A stretch of DNA of 64,000 nucleotides, from assembly GCA_049698695.1 (NCBI GenBank), contig JBAVYH010000216.1, positions 1-64,000 of the forward strand. The letters run 5' to 3'. Within the stretch, counting starts at the first letter, position 1. Each line of letters begins with the position of its first letter. Of this stretch, positions 8,691 to 17,146 are shown in pieces. The position numbers and the translations under genes were made by a program. Under the pieces are notes generated by a model. That model saw only the letters and a list, made by a program, of their open reading frames with translations, made no database searches and had not been told where the DNA came from. Origin of the DNA: Bog-375 sp049698695. Its GTDB lineage: Bacteria; Acidobacteriota; Terriglobia; Bryobacterales; Bryobacteraceae.

Positions 8691-8700
8691 TGCCGTCGAC

Positions 8701-9183
8701 TTACTCGCACACCGCCGGCGTGAGCAGCCACTTCAACACGCCTTTGGGTTCGCGCGCCAGGCGGTCACAATCGATGCGCACCATGGCGGCTTTTTTCATA
8801 TCCACCTGGAGCGACGGGCTGGTCAGCAGAAGCGCCACCATGGTGCTCATCAGCGGCTCGTGGCCGGCCAGCAGAATCGCCGGTTCCTCGCCGCGGCGCC
8901 GGATCTCTTCCCATAGATCGTAAGGCGAGGCCTCCGGCAGCAGCGCGCGCCACTCCACTACCTTGCCTTTGTACTCGAGCACTTCCGCCGCGACTGCCGC
9001 AGTCTCGAGCGCGCGCCGCAACGGGCTGGAGACAATCGACGCCGGCCGCACTCCCGCCGCGGCGGCCCGCCGCAGCACGCGGCGCAGCTTTTCCTTGCCT
9101 TCCGCCGTCAGCGCGCGCCCGGCGTCCGGTTGCCCCGGACCGGCGTCTTCGGCGATGCCGTGACGTAACAGATAAATCTGCAT
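8701..9183 (-). CDS. sixA: SixA-type phosphohistidine phosphatase
   Basis: 160-aa histidine phosphatase of branch 1. The catalytic LRHGIAED opens the protein, the substrate-binding SSPLRRALETA lies near residue 53, and the second histidine is in LLAGHEPLMSTMV. Size and the lack of other domains fit SixA, which removes phosphate from histidines of signalling proteins. It starts 12 nt after the stop of the beta-lactamase-like gene, with GGGTGAG as binding site, so the two are likely co-transcribed. Confidence 0.85.
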   Translation of the reverse strand: MQIYLLRHGIAEDAGPGQPDAGRALTAEGKEKLRRVLRRAAAAGVRPASIVSSPLRRALETAAVAAEVLEYKGKVVEWRALLPEASPYDLWEEIRRRGEEPAILLAGHEPLMSTMVALLLTSPSLQVDMKKAAMVRIDCDRLAREPKGVLKWLLTPAVCE

Positions 9184-9195
9184 CTCACCCAGCGC

Positions 9196-10110
9196 TTATT
9201 TTACAGGCTGGCTTGTCGCCAGGCCCCGCACCAGCATTTTGGCCAGATCCGCGATCAGCAGCGAGCCGGGGTTGTCCGGCCCCCAATCGGGCTGGGCGAT
9301 GCCATCCACCGTGATCGCCATGGCGATACGCCCGGTCTTCGAGTAAACGATGCCGACATCGGACCGCAGGGCATCGAGCGCACCGGTCTTGTTGGCCAGC
9401 GGCAACTCGCCGAACGGGCGACGGATGCCGGTTGTGTCCTGGCAGCGCTTCATCACCGCAATCATTTCGTACGATGCCGCCGGGCTCACCAACTCGCCGC
9501 GCTCCATGCGCTCCACCAGCGTAGCCATGTCGCGCGGCGTGGAAACGCCCAGTCCGTACTTCTGATTCCTTTCCAGCTTGCCGGCCGCCGAAATGCCCTG
9601 CGGCCCGTTGTTGCCCAGAATCTTGCGCAATGAGCGCGTGGAGCTTAGGCCGATGCGGTCCAGATAGGCGTTGACGCGGTCGGCGGGAAAGCGCTCGAGG
9701 ATCATGTTGGTGGCCGTGTTATCGCTCAGCACCATCATCAAGTGCATCACGTCGCGAAGCGGCAGTTGAACGGCGTCGGAAAGCTCGCTATCGATCACGC
9801 CCGAACCGGCCACTTTTTCGGCCTCGGTGACGGTGAGCCGCTCGTTCCAGTCGAGTTCGCCGCGCGCCACGGCGTCGAACAGCGCCGCCATGATGGCCAC
9901 TTTGATGGTGCTGGCTGTGCGTACCGGTTCGGTTTCGCGGATGCCGATTGCCTCCCCGTTATCCAGGTTTTTGGCGTAAAGGCTGACCTCGCCCGGAAAC
10001 TGGGCGATGCGTTTGCGCAACTGGTCGCCGAGCGGCTGCGCCGCGGCTGTGCCCGCCAGCAACCAAAAAGCCGCCATTGCAAGAGCGCGCTTCACGTCCA
10101 TCTGCACCAT
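9196..10110 (-). CDS. Class A beta-lactamase-like serine hydrolase
   Basis: 304 aa from ATG 10110; the open frame runs to 10446 but a TATGAT hexamer 7 nt upstream of 10110 and the signal peptide (MAAFWLLAGTAAAQ) mark the start. Penicillin-recognising motifs are complete: Ser67-TIK70, Ser129-Asp-Asn131 and Lys241-Thr-Gly243. The canonical ExxLN omega-loop motif that supplies the deacylating Glu in class A enzymes is not visible; in its place is a longer loop (about 160-188). It may therefore be a related periplasmic peptidase or esterase rather than an efficient lactamase. Confidence 0.8.
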   Translation of the reverse strand: MVQMDVKRALAMAAFWLLAGTAAAQPLGDQLRKRIAQFPGEVSLYAKNLDNGEAIGIRETEPVRTASTIKVAIMAALFDAVARGELDWNERLTVTEAEKVAGSGVIDSELSDAVQLPLRDVMHLMMVLSDNTATNMILERFPADRVNAYLDRIGLSSTRSLRKILGNNGPQGISAAGKLERNQKYGLGVSTPRDMATLVERMERGELVSPAASYEMIAVMKRCQDTTGIRRPFGELPLANKTGALDALRSDVGIVYSKTGRIAMAITVDGIAQPDWGPDNPGSLLIADLAKMLVRGLATSQPVK

Positions 10111-10117
10111 GCGTTCG

Positions 10118-10123
10118 ATCATA
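10118..10123 (-). promoter_or_regulatory. TATGAT -10 element of the beta-lactamase-like gene
   Basis: Minus-strand TATGAT followed by 7 nt and ATG 10110, with no Shine-Dalgarno site, fitting the leaderless pattern seen repeatedly in this window. Confidence 0.4.
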
Positions 10124-10315
10124 ACGCAGGCGGAGACCCCGCTTATGAGGCGCGCGATTGAATAGGGGCGACCCAAGGCGGCTGCTCCTGCCAGCCGCCG
10201 CGCAAGTGGGACAGACCATCGCCTTTCGTGGTCTGTCAGGTTCGGCAAGCGCACGACGACAGACGACAAAAACCGATCGTCTATCCTACCGAGCGCCATG
10301 GCGCGATAATGAGTC

Positions 10316-11512
10316 ATGCAAAACATTCTCCCGGTAGCATGTTTTATTGCCGGGTTTCTGCTGGCGTGGCTGGTGCTGCGGGCACGCCGCCAGGATACTG
10401 CAACCGTTTTCCAGGCGCTTTCCGCCGAGGCGCTGGCGCGGAACAATCAGGCGTTCCTCGAACTGGCCCGCGCCAATCTGGCGGAGGCGCAGACCGCGGC
10501 GCGCGGCGATCTGGAAAAGCGCCAGCAGGCGTTCGCGGAGCTGGTGTCGCCGGTGCGCGCGTCGCTCGACAAGGTGGATTCGCGCATTCAGGAACTGGAA
10601 ACGGCGCGCGCGGCCGCCTACGCCGGATTGCAGGAGCAGGTGCGCGGCCTGGCCGAAACCGAGCAGCAGCTTCGCGCCGAAACCGGCAAGCTGGTGACGG
10701 CGCTGCGTTCGCCCGCTGCCCGCGGCAATTGGGGCGAGATCCAGTTGCGCCGCGTGGTCGAGATGGCGGGCATGCTGGATCATTGCGATTTCGAGACGCA
10801 GGCCACCGTGATGGGCGAAGAGGGCCGGCTGCGGCCCGACCTGCTGATTCATTTGCCGGCCGGAAAAACCGTGGTGGTGGATGCCAAGACTCCGCTCGAT
10901 GGCTATCTCCGCGCCATCGAAGCGGCGGACGAAGCCACACGAAAAGCGAGCCTGGCGGATCATGCCCGGCAGGTGCGCGCGCATCTCACCGCGCTCGGCC
11001 GCAAGTCCTATTGGGAGCAGTTCGACCAGGCGCCGGAATTCGCCGTGCTGTTCCTGCCCGGCGAGTGCTTCTTCAGCGCGGCGCTGGAAGCCGACCCCTC
11101 GCTGATCGAATTCGGCGTCGGCCAGAACATCATCCTGGCCACGCCCACCACGCTGATCGCGCTCCTGCGCGCCGTCGCCTACGGCTGGCGGCAGGAGAAG
11201 CTGGCGGAAAACGCCGCCGAAATCAGCGCGCTGGGCAAGGAACTGTACAAGCGGCTTTCCGACATGGGCGCGCACCTGGGGAGCATGGGCAAGGGTCTGG
11301 AACGCGCGGTCGAGGAGTACAACAAGGCCGTCGGCTCGCTCGAAAGCCGGGTGATGGTGAGCGCGCGCAAATTTGCCGAGTTGAAGACCGCGCCGCTGGG
11401 AGTGGAAATCGCCGAGCTGCAACCAGTGGAAAAGCGGGTGCGGAGCCTCGAAGAAGCGGAGCCCGAGCCCGAGCGCCTTCCGCCGTCCCCGCCGCCGGCT
11501 CGTTTAGAATAG
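10316..11512 (+). CDS. rmuC: RmuC-family DNA recombination protein
   Basis: 398-aa protein with one N-terminal membrane helix (about 4-22), a long Glu/Arg-rich coiled coil (35-125) and the RmuC nuclease-like core: RGNWGEIQLRRVVE, RPDLLIHLPAGKTVVVDAKTPL and GQNIILATPTTLIALLRAVA. RmuC proteins limit sequence inversions at repeats; the core is a predicted PD-(D/E)XK fold (VVDAK). GATAAT ends 5 nt before ATG 10316 and there is no binding site. It is followed closely by miaB. Confidence 0.9.
   Translation: MQNILPVACFIAGFLLAWLVLRARRQDTATVFQALSAEALARNNQAFLELARANLAEAQTAARGDLEKRQQAFAELVSPVRASLDKVDSRIQELETARAAAYAGLQEQVRGLAETEQQLRAETGKLVTALRSPAARGNWGEIQLRRVVEMAGMLDHCDFETQATVMGEEGRLRPDLLIHLPAGKTVVVDAKTPLDGYLRAIEAADEATRKASLADHARQVRAHLTALGRKSYWEQFDQAPEFAVLFLPGECFFSAALEADPSLIEFGVGQNIILATPTTLIALLRAVAYGWRQEKLAENAAEISALGKELYKRLSDMGAHLGSMGKGLERAVEEYNKAVGSLESRVMVSARKFAELKTAPLGVEIAELQPVEKRVRSLEEAEPEPERLPPSPPPARLE
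11505..11510 (+). promoter_or_regulatory. TAGAAT -10-like element before miaB
   Basis: TAGAAT overlaps the end of rmuC and lies 9 nt before the GTG start at 11520. It could give miaB its own short-leader transcript. Confidence 0.35.
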
Positions 11513-11519
11513 TAGAAGA

Positions 11520-12845
11520 GTGCCCGCCAAGACCTTCTACCTGGAAACCTTCGGCTGCCAGATGAACGCGCACGACTCCGAAAAGGTAGTCGGCACGCTG
11601 ATGGCGAAGGGCTACGCGCAAGTGGCCACACCGGAAGAAGCCGGGCTGGTCCTCTACAACACCTGCAGCATCCGCGATAAAGCCGAGCAAAAAGTGTACC
11701 ACCGCTTGCAACAGTTCAAGCGCAACGGGAAGGACAAGGTGATTGGACTGCTCGGCTGCGTGGCGCAGCAGGAGGGCGAGCGGATTTTCGAACGCGCCCC
11801 GCACGTCGGTCTGGTGTGCGGCTCGGCCAGCTACAACAAGCTCGGCGAGCTGCTGGTGCAGATTGAAGCCGGCGACAGGCGGGTCACCGGATTGAGTCTC
11901 GATACCGATGAGGCCTTCGACACGCCTTTCACCCGGCGCGACAACCCGCACCGCGCTTACATCGCCATCATCGAAGGCTGCGACAAGAGCTGTGCTTATT
12001 GCGTGGTGCCGTTCACGCGCGGGCCGGAGCGCAGCCGCACCAGCGATAGCGTGATGGCCGAAGCGCGCCGCCTGGCTGCGGAAGGATACAGCGAGATCCA
12101 GCTCCTGGGGCAAAACGTCAACAGCTATCGCGACCCAACGCCGGCCGGCTGGAATTTCGCGGCGCTGCTCGCGCGTGTCGCGGAGATTCCGGGAATCCGG
12201 CGCGTGCGTTACACCACATCCCATCCGCGCGATTTTGGCAAAGACATCGTGGACGCTATGGACGCGAATCCCGTGCTTTGCGACCACGTCCACCTGCCGG
12301 TGCAGTCTGGTTCGTCGAACGTGCTCGCCAAAATGGACCGGCTGTACACACGCGACGAATACATGCAGCGTATCGGCTGGCTGAAGACCGCGCAGCGTCC
12401 TTATTCCATCACCACCGACATCATCGTTGGCTTTCCCGGCGAGACGGAGAAGGACTTCGAGGCCACGTTGACCCTGCTCGACGAAGTCGAATACGATTCG
12501 CTGTTCAGCTTCAAGTATTCGCCGCGCCCGAACACGGCCGCCCTCCGCTTCGAGGACCACATCCCTGAGGAAGAGAAGCAGCGGCGCCTCGAGATCGTGC
12601 AGGAGAAGCAGCGCGCCATCCAGATCCGCCGCAACGCGGGGCTCATCGGCAGCCTGAAGGAGGTGCTGGTGGAGGGCCGCAACCAGGCCCTGGCGCAGTG
12701 GATCGGGCGCACTTCGGACAACCGCACGCTGAACTTCACCCATCCCGAAAACGGCGCCGCTTCCCTGGTCGGCCAGTATCTGCCTGTGCGCGTCACGCGC
12801 GCCGGCCCCAACTCCTTGGTGGGCGAGAGCGCAACTGTGGTGTAA
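11520..12845 (+). CDS. miaB: tRNA-2-methylthio-N6-dimethylallyladenosine synthase
   Basis: 441-aa radical-SAM methylthiotransferase that adds a methylthio group to i6A37 of tRNAs. The N-terminal cluster ligands are Cys13 (TFGCQMN), Cys49 (YNTCSIRD) and Cys80 (LLGCVAQ); the radical-SAM cluster is Cys154-x3-Cys158-x2-Cys161 in GCDKSCAYCVVPFTRG. A C-terminal TRAM domain is present. GTG start. Length and motifs separate it from MtaB and RimO. Confidence 0.93.
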   Translation: MPAKTFYLETFGCQMNAHDSEKVVGTLMAKGYAQVATPEEAGLVLYNTCSIRDKAEQKVYHRLQQFKRNGKDKVIGLLGCVAQQEGERIFERAPHVGLVCGSASYNKLGELLVQIEAGDRRVTGLSLDTDEAFDTPFTRRDNPHRAYIAIIEGCDKSCAYCVVPFTRGPERSRTSDSVMAEARRLAAEGYSEIQLLGQNVNSYRDPTPAGWNFAALLARVAEIPGIRRVRYTTSHPRDFGKDIVDAMDANPVLCDHVHLPVQSGSSNVLAKMDRLYTRDEYMQRIGWLKTAQRPYSITTDIIVGFPGETEKDFEATLTLLDEVEYDSLFSFKYSPRPNTAALRFEDHIPEEEKQRRLEIVQEKQRAIQIRRNAGLIGSLKEVLVEGRNQALAQWIGRTSDNRTLNFTHPENGAASLVGQYLPVRVTRAGPNSLVGESATVV

Positions 12846-12866
12846 TTGAGTTGGGAGGAGGGCGGC

Positions 12867-13352
12867 ATGGAAGTGGAAATGAAAATTCGCGGCCTGATGA
12901 TGGACCCGGTCACCAATATGCCCATCGTCATCCTCAGGGACGTGAGCGGCAATTCTGTGCTCCCGATCTGGGTGGGTGTTTACGAAGCGAACGCCATCGC
13001 GCTCGAAATCGAGAAGGTCTCCACTCCGCGGCCCATGACCCACGATCTCATCAAGAGCCTGCTGCTCGGCCTCAACACCGCGCTGCGCAAGGTGGTGGTG
13101 AGCGAACTGAAAGACGACACGTTCTACGCCGTCATTTGGCTGGATCGCGACGGGGAAACCATCAGCGTGGATTCGCGGCCGAGCGATGCCCTGGCCCTGG
13201 CGCTGCGCCTCGATTGCCCGATTTACGTGGAAGAGACCGTGCTCAAGTCCTCCAGCAAGGCCACCAACGCCGCCGACAAAGTCAACAACGAAGAGTTGCG
13301 GCGGTGGCTCGAAGGCCTCAATGATGAGGACCTCGGCCGCTATAAGATGTGA
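12867..13352 (+). CDS. Bifunctional nuclease family (DUF151/BFN) protein
   Basis: 161 aa. The start ATG 12867 is decided by a strong GGAGGAGGG just upstream; the frame is open to 12846. The DUF151 fold shows in LPIWVGVYEANAIALEIEKV, RPMTHDLIKSLL and SVDSRPSDALALALR, as in bacterial and plant BFN proteins with reported DNase/RNase activity. Its C-terminal tail (after about 125) is a lineage-variable extension. The stop overlaps the next gene (GTGA). Confidence 0.85.
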   Translation: MEVEMKIRGLMMDPVTNMPIVILRDVSGNSVLPIWVGVYEANAIALEIEKVSTPRPMTHDLIKSLLLGLNTALRKVVVSELKDDTFYAVIWLDRDGETISVDSRPSDALALALRLDCPIYVEETVLKSSSKATNAADKVNNEELRRWLEGLNDEDLGRYKM

Positions 13353-13654
13353 CGCCCGAAACCGCCGCGCGCCTGGCCGGCTGCGGAATCCAGTTGGCCG
13401 CCGAATCTCCGGAGTACAGCATGTTCACCCGCGATTCCTGCGTGGCGCTAGCGAATCCGGGCGCGGCGGTGGGAATCGGCAGCACAGGTATGATGACGGA
13501 ACGCGGCCTGGCGTTCCTGGTGTGGCGCGAAGGCCTGCCGTATCTCGCCGCCAAGGGCCGCGAAACGCCCGCCAGCTCAGCGCAGGTGGACGAGATACGG
13601 AAGTTTTCTTTGGATTTGAAACGCGCGCTGGGCGTGGATTCGGGCGAGGCGTAG
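13349..13654 (+). CDS. Hypothetical protein coupled to the nuclease gene
   Basis: 101-aa protein starting at GTG 13349 within the stop of the DUF151 gene, so it is probably made by reinitiation. The middle is small-residue rich (ANPGAAVGIGSTGMM) followed by GLAFLVWREGLPYLAAKG, suggesting a compact alpha/beta domain without signal peptide or helix. I do not recognise a family. Conserved coupling to a nuclease gene in relatives would be the best support for a real function. Confidence 0.55.
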   Translation: MTPETAARLAGCGIQLAAESPEYSMFTRDSCVALANPGAAVGIGSTGMMTERGLAFLVWREGLPYLAAKGRETPASSAQVDEIRKFSLDLKRALGVDSGEA

Positions 13655-13706
13655 CACGCCGCGCCACGCGTCCCTCTGCGCGAAACTGGCTGCCTCACAA
13701 GAACGC

Positions 13707-14918
13707 ATGACGCTCGACGAACAACTTTCTTACCTGCGGAAAGGCATGGCGGAGATCATTCGCGAAGAAGATCTCCGCGAGCGGCTGGTCGCAGCCGCCG
13801 CCTCCGGCCGCAAACTGCGCATCAAGGCCGGCTTCGATCCGACCGCGCCAGACCTGCACCTGGGCCACACCGTGCTGCTGCGCAAGATGAAACACTTTCA
13901 AGACCTCGGCCACACGGTGATTTTTCTGATCGGCGATATGACCGGCCTGATCGGCGATCCCACCGGGCGCAATGCAACGCGCCCGCCGATGACGCGCGAG
14001 GCGATTCAAGAAAACGCCGAAACTTACAAGACGCAGGTGTTCAAGATTCTCGACCCCGAAAAGACCGAGGTCCGCTTCAACAGCGAGTGGCTGGAGCCGA
14101 TGAAGTACGTCGACATCGTGCGCCTGGCGTCGCACTACACGGTGGCGCGCATGCTGGAGCGCGACTATTTCTCCAAGCGCCTGCGCGACGGCATCCCGAT
14201 TTCGATGCACGAGATGCTCTACCCGCTGGCGCAGGGCTACGATTCGGTGGCCCTCCAGTGCGACGTGGAAATGGGCGGCACGGACCAGAGATTCAACCTG
14301 CTGGTGGGGCGTGAACTGCAAAGCGATTTCGGACAGCCACCGCAGATCGTCTGCACCACGCCGCTGCTCGAAGGCACCGACGGCATCAACAAAATGTCGA
14401 AATCGCTCGGCAATTACATCGGCATCGCCGAGCCGCCCGACGTGATGTTCCGCAAGGTGATGCAGATCTCTGATGAGCTGATGTGGCGCTATTACCTGCT
14501 GCTCACCGACAAGAGCGAAAGCGAAATCGCCGCCTTGCGCGCGCGTGTGGCGGATGGCTCGCTGCACCCGATGGAGGTCAAGATCGCGCTGGGCAAAATG
14601 ATCGTCGGCGATTATCACCCGGCCGCGGAGGCGGAACGGGCGGCCGGGGTCTTCGACAGCGTGGTGCGCCACAAGCAGGTGCCGGACAAAATCGAGACCG
14701 TCGCGCTTCCGCAGGAAGTGGTGAAGGACGGCGCCATTCGCGTCGACAAACTGCTGGCGCGCATCGGCCTGGCCGAATCGGTTAGCGACGCCGTGCGCAA
14801 GATCAAAGCCGGCGCGGTGGAGATTAATGGCGCGAAATGGACGGCGCTTTCTTGGACGGACAACTCGCCGGAGTTGCTCATTCAAGTGGGCAAGAACTGG
14901 CGAAAGGCCATCCGGTAA
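13707..14918 (+). CDS. tyrS: Tyrosyl-tRNA synthetase
   Basis: 403-aa class I aminoacyl-tRNA synthetase. HIGH-type motif is HLGHT in APDLHLGHTVLL, the KMSKS loop is INKMSKSLGN, and the tyrosine pocket shows in PLAQGYDSVALQCDVEMGGTDQ as separate short matches. A C-terminal S4 RNA-binding domain ends the protein (DKLLARIGLAESVSDAVRKI). Length fits the TyrZ-like clade. It sits in a housekeeping run with folP 6 bp downstream. Confidence 0.93.
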   Translation: MTLDEQLSYLRKGMAEIIREEDLRERLVAAAASGRKLRIKAGFDPTAPDLHLGHTVLLRKMKHFQDLGHTVIFLIGDMTGLIGDPTGRNATRPPMTREAIQENAETYKTQVFKILDPEKTEVRFNSEWLEPMKYVDIVRLASHYTVARMLERDYFSKRLRDGIPISMHEMLYPLAQGYDSVALQCDVEMGGTDQRFNLLVGRELQSDFGQPPQIVCTTPLLEGTDGINKMSKSLGNYIGIAEPPDVMFRKVMQISDELMWRYYLLLTDKSESEIAALRARVADGSLHPMEVKIALGKMIVGDYHPAAEAERAAGVFDSVVRHKQVPDKIETVALPQEVVKDGAIRVDKLLARIGLAESVSDAVRKIKAGAVEINGAKWTALSWTDNSPELLIQVGKNWRKAIR

Positions 14919-14924
14919 GCCGCC

Positions 14925-15770
14925 GTGCGCAAGCTCTATTATTGGAAACTCAAGCGGCGCGAAATCCAGCTCGGAGACCGCACGCTGCTGATGGCAGTGC
15001 TCAACGTCACGCCGGATTCGTTTTCCGACGGCGGCAAGTACGCCGATCCGGACCGAGCGTTCGCCCGTGCTCTGGAGCTCGAGGAACAAGGCGCGGACAT
15101 GCTGGACATTGGGGCGGAATCCACGCGGCCTGGATCGGCGCGCGTCTCCGCTGCCGAAGAGATGCGGCGCCTGATTCCGGTTCTGAAGCGGCTGAAGGAC
15201 CGGCTCACCATTCCCATTTCGGTGGATACGTACAAGGCCGAGATCGCCGAGCGCGCGCTCGAATTGGGGGTCGACGTCATCAACGATCCTTCCGGCCTCA
15301 CCATCGAACCGCAACTGGCGCGGGTGGTCTCCAATCACGATGCCGGCCTGGTGCTGAACCACATGCGCGGGCGGCCGGAGAACTGGGCCAAGCTGGGGCC
15401 GATGCCCGATCCGGTAGCGGGCATCGCGCGCGACCTCGGCGCCGCCGTCAGCCGCGCCCGCCGCGTTGGCATCGCCGCTTCCAAGCTGGCCATCGATCCC
15501 GGCCTCGGATTCGGCAAGCGCAAGGAACAGAACACGCTCATTTTGGGCCACCTCTCCGCGCTGGCGGCGATCGATCTGCCCCTCATGGCCGGTCCTTCGC
15601 GCAAGAGCTTCCTCGCTCACCAGGATGCGGAGCAGACTAAGTTCGCCACTGCCGCCGCGGTGGCTGCCTGTGTGCTCGGTGGCGTCCACATGGTGCGCGT
15701 GCACGATGTGCGCGAGATGCGCGCCGTAACCGACCTGGCCGACGATATTCTTCGCGCGCAGGCGGAATGA
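14925..15770 (+). CDS. folP: Dihydropteroate synthase
   Basis: 281-aa TIM-barrel enzyme that joins p-aminobenzoate to dihydropterin pyrophosphate in folate synthesis. Signature loops: LLMAVLNVTPDSFSDGG (loop 1), DIGAESTRPGS (loop 2), DPGLGFGKRKEQN and the terminal MVRVHDVREM. GTG start 6 bp after tyrS, so an operon is likely. All expected substrate-binding residues can be followed. Confidence 0.93.
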   Translation: MRKLYYWKLKRREIQLGDRTLLMAVLNVTPDSFSDGGKYADPDRAFARALELEEQGADMLDIGAESTRPGSARVSAAEEMRRLIPVLKRLKDRLTIPISVDTYKAEIAERALELGVDVINDPSGLTIEPQLARVVSNHDAGLVLNHMRGRPENWAKLGPMPDPVAGIARDLGAAVSRARRVGIAASKLAIDPGLGFGKRKEQNTLILGHLSALAAIDLPLMAGPSRKSFLAHQDAEQTKFATAAAVAACVLGGVHMVRVHDVREMRAVTDLADDILRAQAE

Positions 15771-15832
15771 CCGCCCGCTGCAACCTCGCTCCTGGCTCTT
15801 CCTCTTGGCGGCCCTGAGCCGTGCGTCTCCTG

Positions 15833-15838
15833 TATAAT
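15833..15838 (+). promoter_or_regulatory. TATAAT -10 element of greA
   Basis: Perfect TATAAT, 28 nt before ATG 15867 and 7 nt before an in-frame TTG at 15846. Drives greA and probably the phosphatidyltransferase gene. Confidence 0.5.
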
Positions 15839-15866
15839 AGTCGCGTTGGGCGCCAGCCCATTTCGG

Positions 15867-16337
15867 ATGCCGGACATCAAGAAGAAGCTGCAGGAGGAAA
15901 TCGCCACGCTCGAACGCGAGCTGCACGTCGAGCTGCCGAAGGAGATCCTCACCGCGCGCGCCCACGGCGATCTGAGCGAGAACGCCGAGTACCATGCCGC
16001 CAAGGAGCGCCAGGGGATGGTCAACGCGCGCCTCAATCAGCTCAAGAAGCGGCTGGCCGAGATGTCGATGATCGACTTCTCGAAGATTCCGCACGACCGC
16101 GTCGGCCTAGGCTCTACCGTGGTGGTGCTCGATAGCAAGCGCGACGAAGAGGTAACGTATAGTTTGGTGACCGTTGAGGAGGCCGATGCGGCCAACGGCA
16201 AGATTTCGACCACTTCGCCGATCGGCCGCGCATTGCTCGGCAAGGAAGTGGGTGACGTGGCCCGCGTGCAGAGTCCCAACGGCACCAAGGATCTGGAGAT
16301 CCTGAAGCTGACCACCATTCACGACGTAGTGGAATGA
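15867..16337 (+). CDS. greA: Transcription elongation factor GreA
   Basis: 156-aa factor that helps stalled RNA polymerase cut backtracked RNA. N-terminal coiled coil with the acidic tip in ARAHGDLSENAEYHAAKERQ, then the FKBP-like domain (GLGSTVVVLDSKRDEEVTYSLV as consecutive strands; SPIGRALLGKEVGD). ATG 15867 gives family length; an in-frame TTG at 15846 is an alternative. No ribosome-binding site is evident. Confidence 0.9.
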   Translation: MPDIKKKLQEEIATLERELHVELPKEILTARAHGDLSENAEYHAAKERQGMVNARLNQLKKRLAEMSMIDFSKIPHDRVGLGSTVVVLDSKRDEEVTYSLVTVEEADAANGKISTTSPIGRALLGKEVGDVARVQSPNGTKDLEILKLTTIHDVVE

Positions 16338-16338
16338 T

Positions 16339-17061
16339 ATGACCTTCACCGGCGGAATCGGAAGGTTCTGCGGCGCCATCATCGACCGTATTGTGCGCTG
16401 GCTGGCGCTTTCGCGTATTCACCCCAACGTGCTCACGTTCATCGGGCTGGTAATCAACATCTGGGCGGCGTGGCTGCTGGCTCGGGGCAGCTTCCGCTGG
16501 GCCGGCCTGGTGGTAATCGGCGCTGGCTTGTTCGACATGGTGGATGGCCGCGTCGCCCGCGCCACCAGCCAGGTCACGCGCTTCGGCGGGTTCTTCGATT
16601 CGGTGATCGACCGCTACTCCGATCTCGCGCTGTACATGGGCCTGCTGGTTTATTACGCTTCCATCAACCGCTTTTTCTACATCGTGCTGACCGCCGTGGT
16701 GATGACCGGCTCGGTGATGGTGAGTTACACGCGGGCCCGCGCCGAAAACGCCATTCCCAAGTGCAAAGTCGGCTTTCTGGAGCGGCCCGAGCGCGTGGTG
16801 TTGATCATCATCGGCGCCCTGTTCAATCGCATGGCCGCCGTGCTGTGGGTGATCGCCGTGCTTTCCAATCTCACCGTGGTGCACCGCATGATCTACACCT
16901 GGCAGGAGGCCACGCGCCTGGAGGACGCGCAACTGCGCGCGGTGCCGCAAAACGAATCGCCCGCGGTTTCGTCGGAGCCTGATGGCGCAGACCACCAGCC
17001 TTCGAGCGAAAAAAACATCGAGACAGAGACCGCCGGCGCTACCAAGAAACGCGTCCCGTAG
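16339..17061 (+). CDS. CDP-alcohol phosphatidyltransferase
   Basis: 240-aa inner-membrane enzyme of phospholipid synthesis. The CDP-OH-P signature is complete: FDMVDGRVAR, then G-x3-D-x3-D in GGFFDSVIDRYSD. Five or six hydrophobic helices follow the amphipathic N-terminus. Which alcohol is used (inositol phosphate, glycerol phosphate or other) cannot be read from the motif. Starts 1 bp after the greA stop. The polar tail, after about residue 205, ends in codons that resemble an intergenic repeat (see 17029-17100). Confidence 0.8.
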   Translation: MTFTGGIGRFCGAIIDRIVRWLALSRIHPNVLTFIGLVINIWAAWLLARGSFRWAGLVVIGAGLFDMVDGRVARATSQVTRFGGFFDSVIDRYSDLALYMGLLVYYASINRFFYIVLTAVVMTGSVMVSYTRARAENAIPKCKVGFLERPERVVLIIIGALFNRMAAVLWVIAVLSNLTVVHRMIYTWQEATRLEDAQLRAVPQNESPAVSSEPDGADHQPSSEKNIETETAGATKKRVP

Positions 17062-17100
17062 TCGCAGTGGCGGCAGTCTTTGCCGCCGGTTCTTTGCGAA
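17029..17100. repeat. Dispersed repeat fragments overlapping a gene end
   Basis: GACCGCCGGCGCTACC near 17029-17044, inside the last codons of the phosphatidyltransferase, matches 29853-29868. A second piece, GTCTTTGCCGCCGGTTCTTT (17077-17096), is nearly the inverse complement of 29834-29854. Confidence 0.5.
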
Positions 17101-17146
17101 CAATCAATCATGCGTCGGGGTCGGCCCCTGGCCTGCGAACCCGCAA

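Noticed and set aside
11223..13043. A 606-codon minus-strand open frame
   Set aside because: Opposite rmuC, miaB and the DUF151 gene; no domain or start site.
13695..16094. A 799-codon open frame on the minus strand
   Set aside because: It lies opposite tyrS, folP and the start of greA, all strongly supported. Its composition (His/Arg/Leu/Ala) is that of an antisense frame in G+C-rich DNA.
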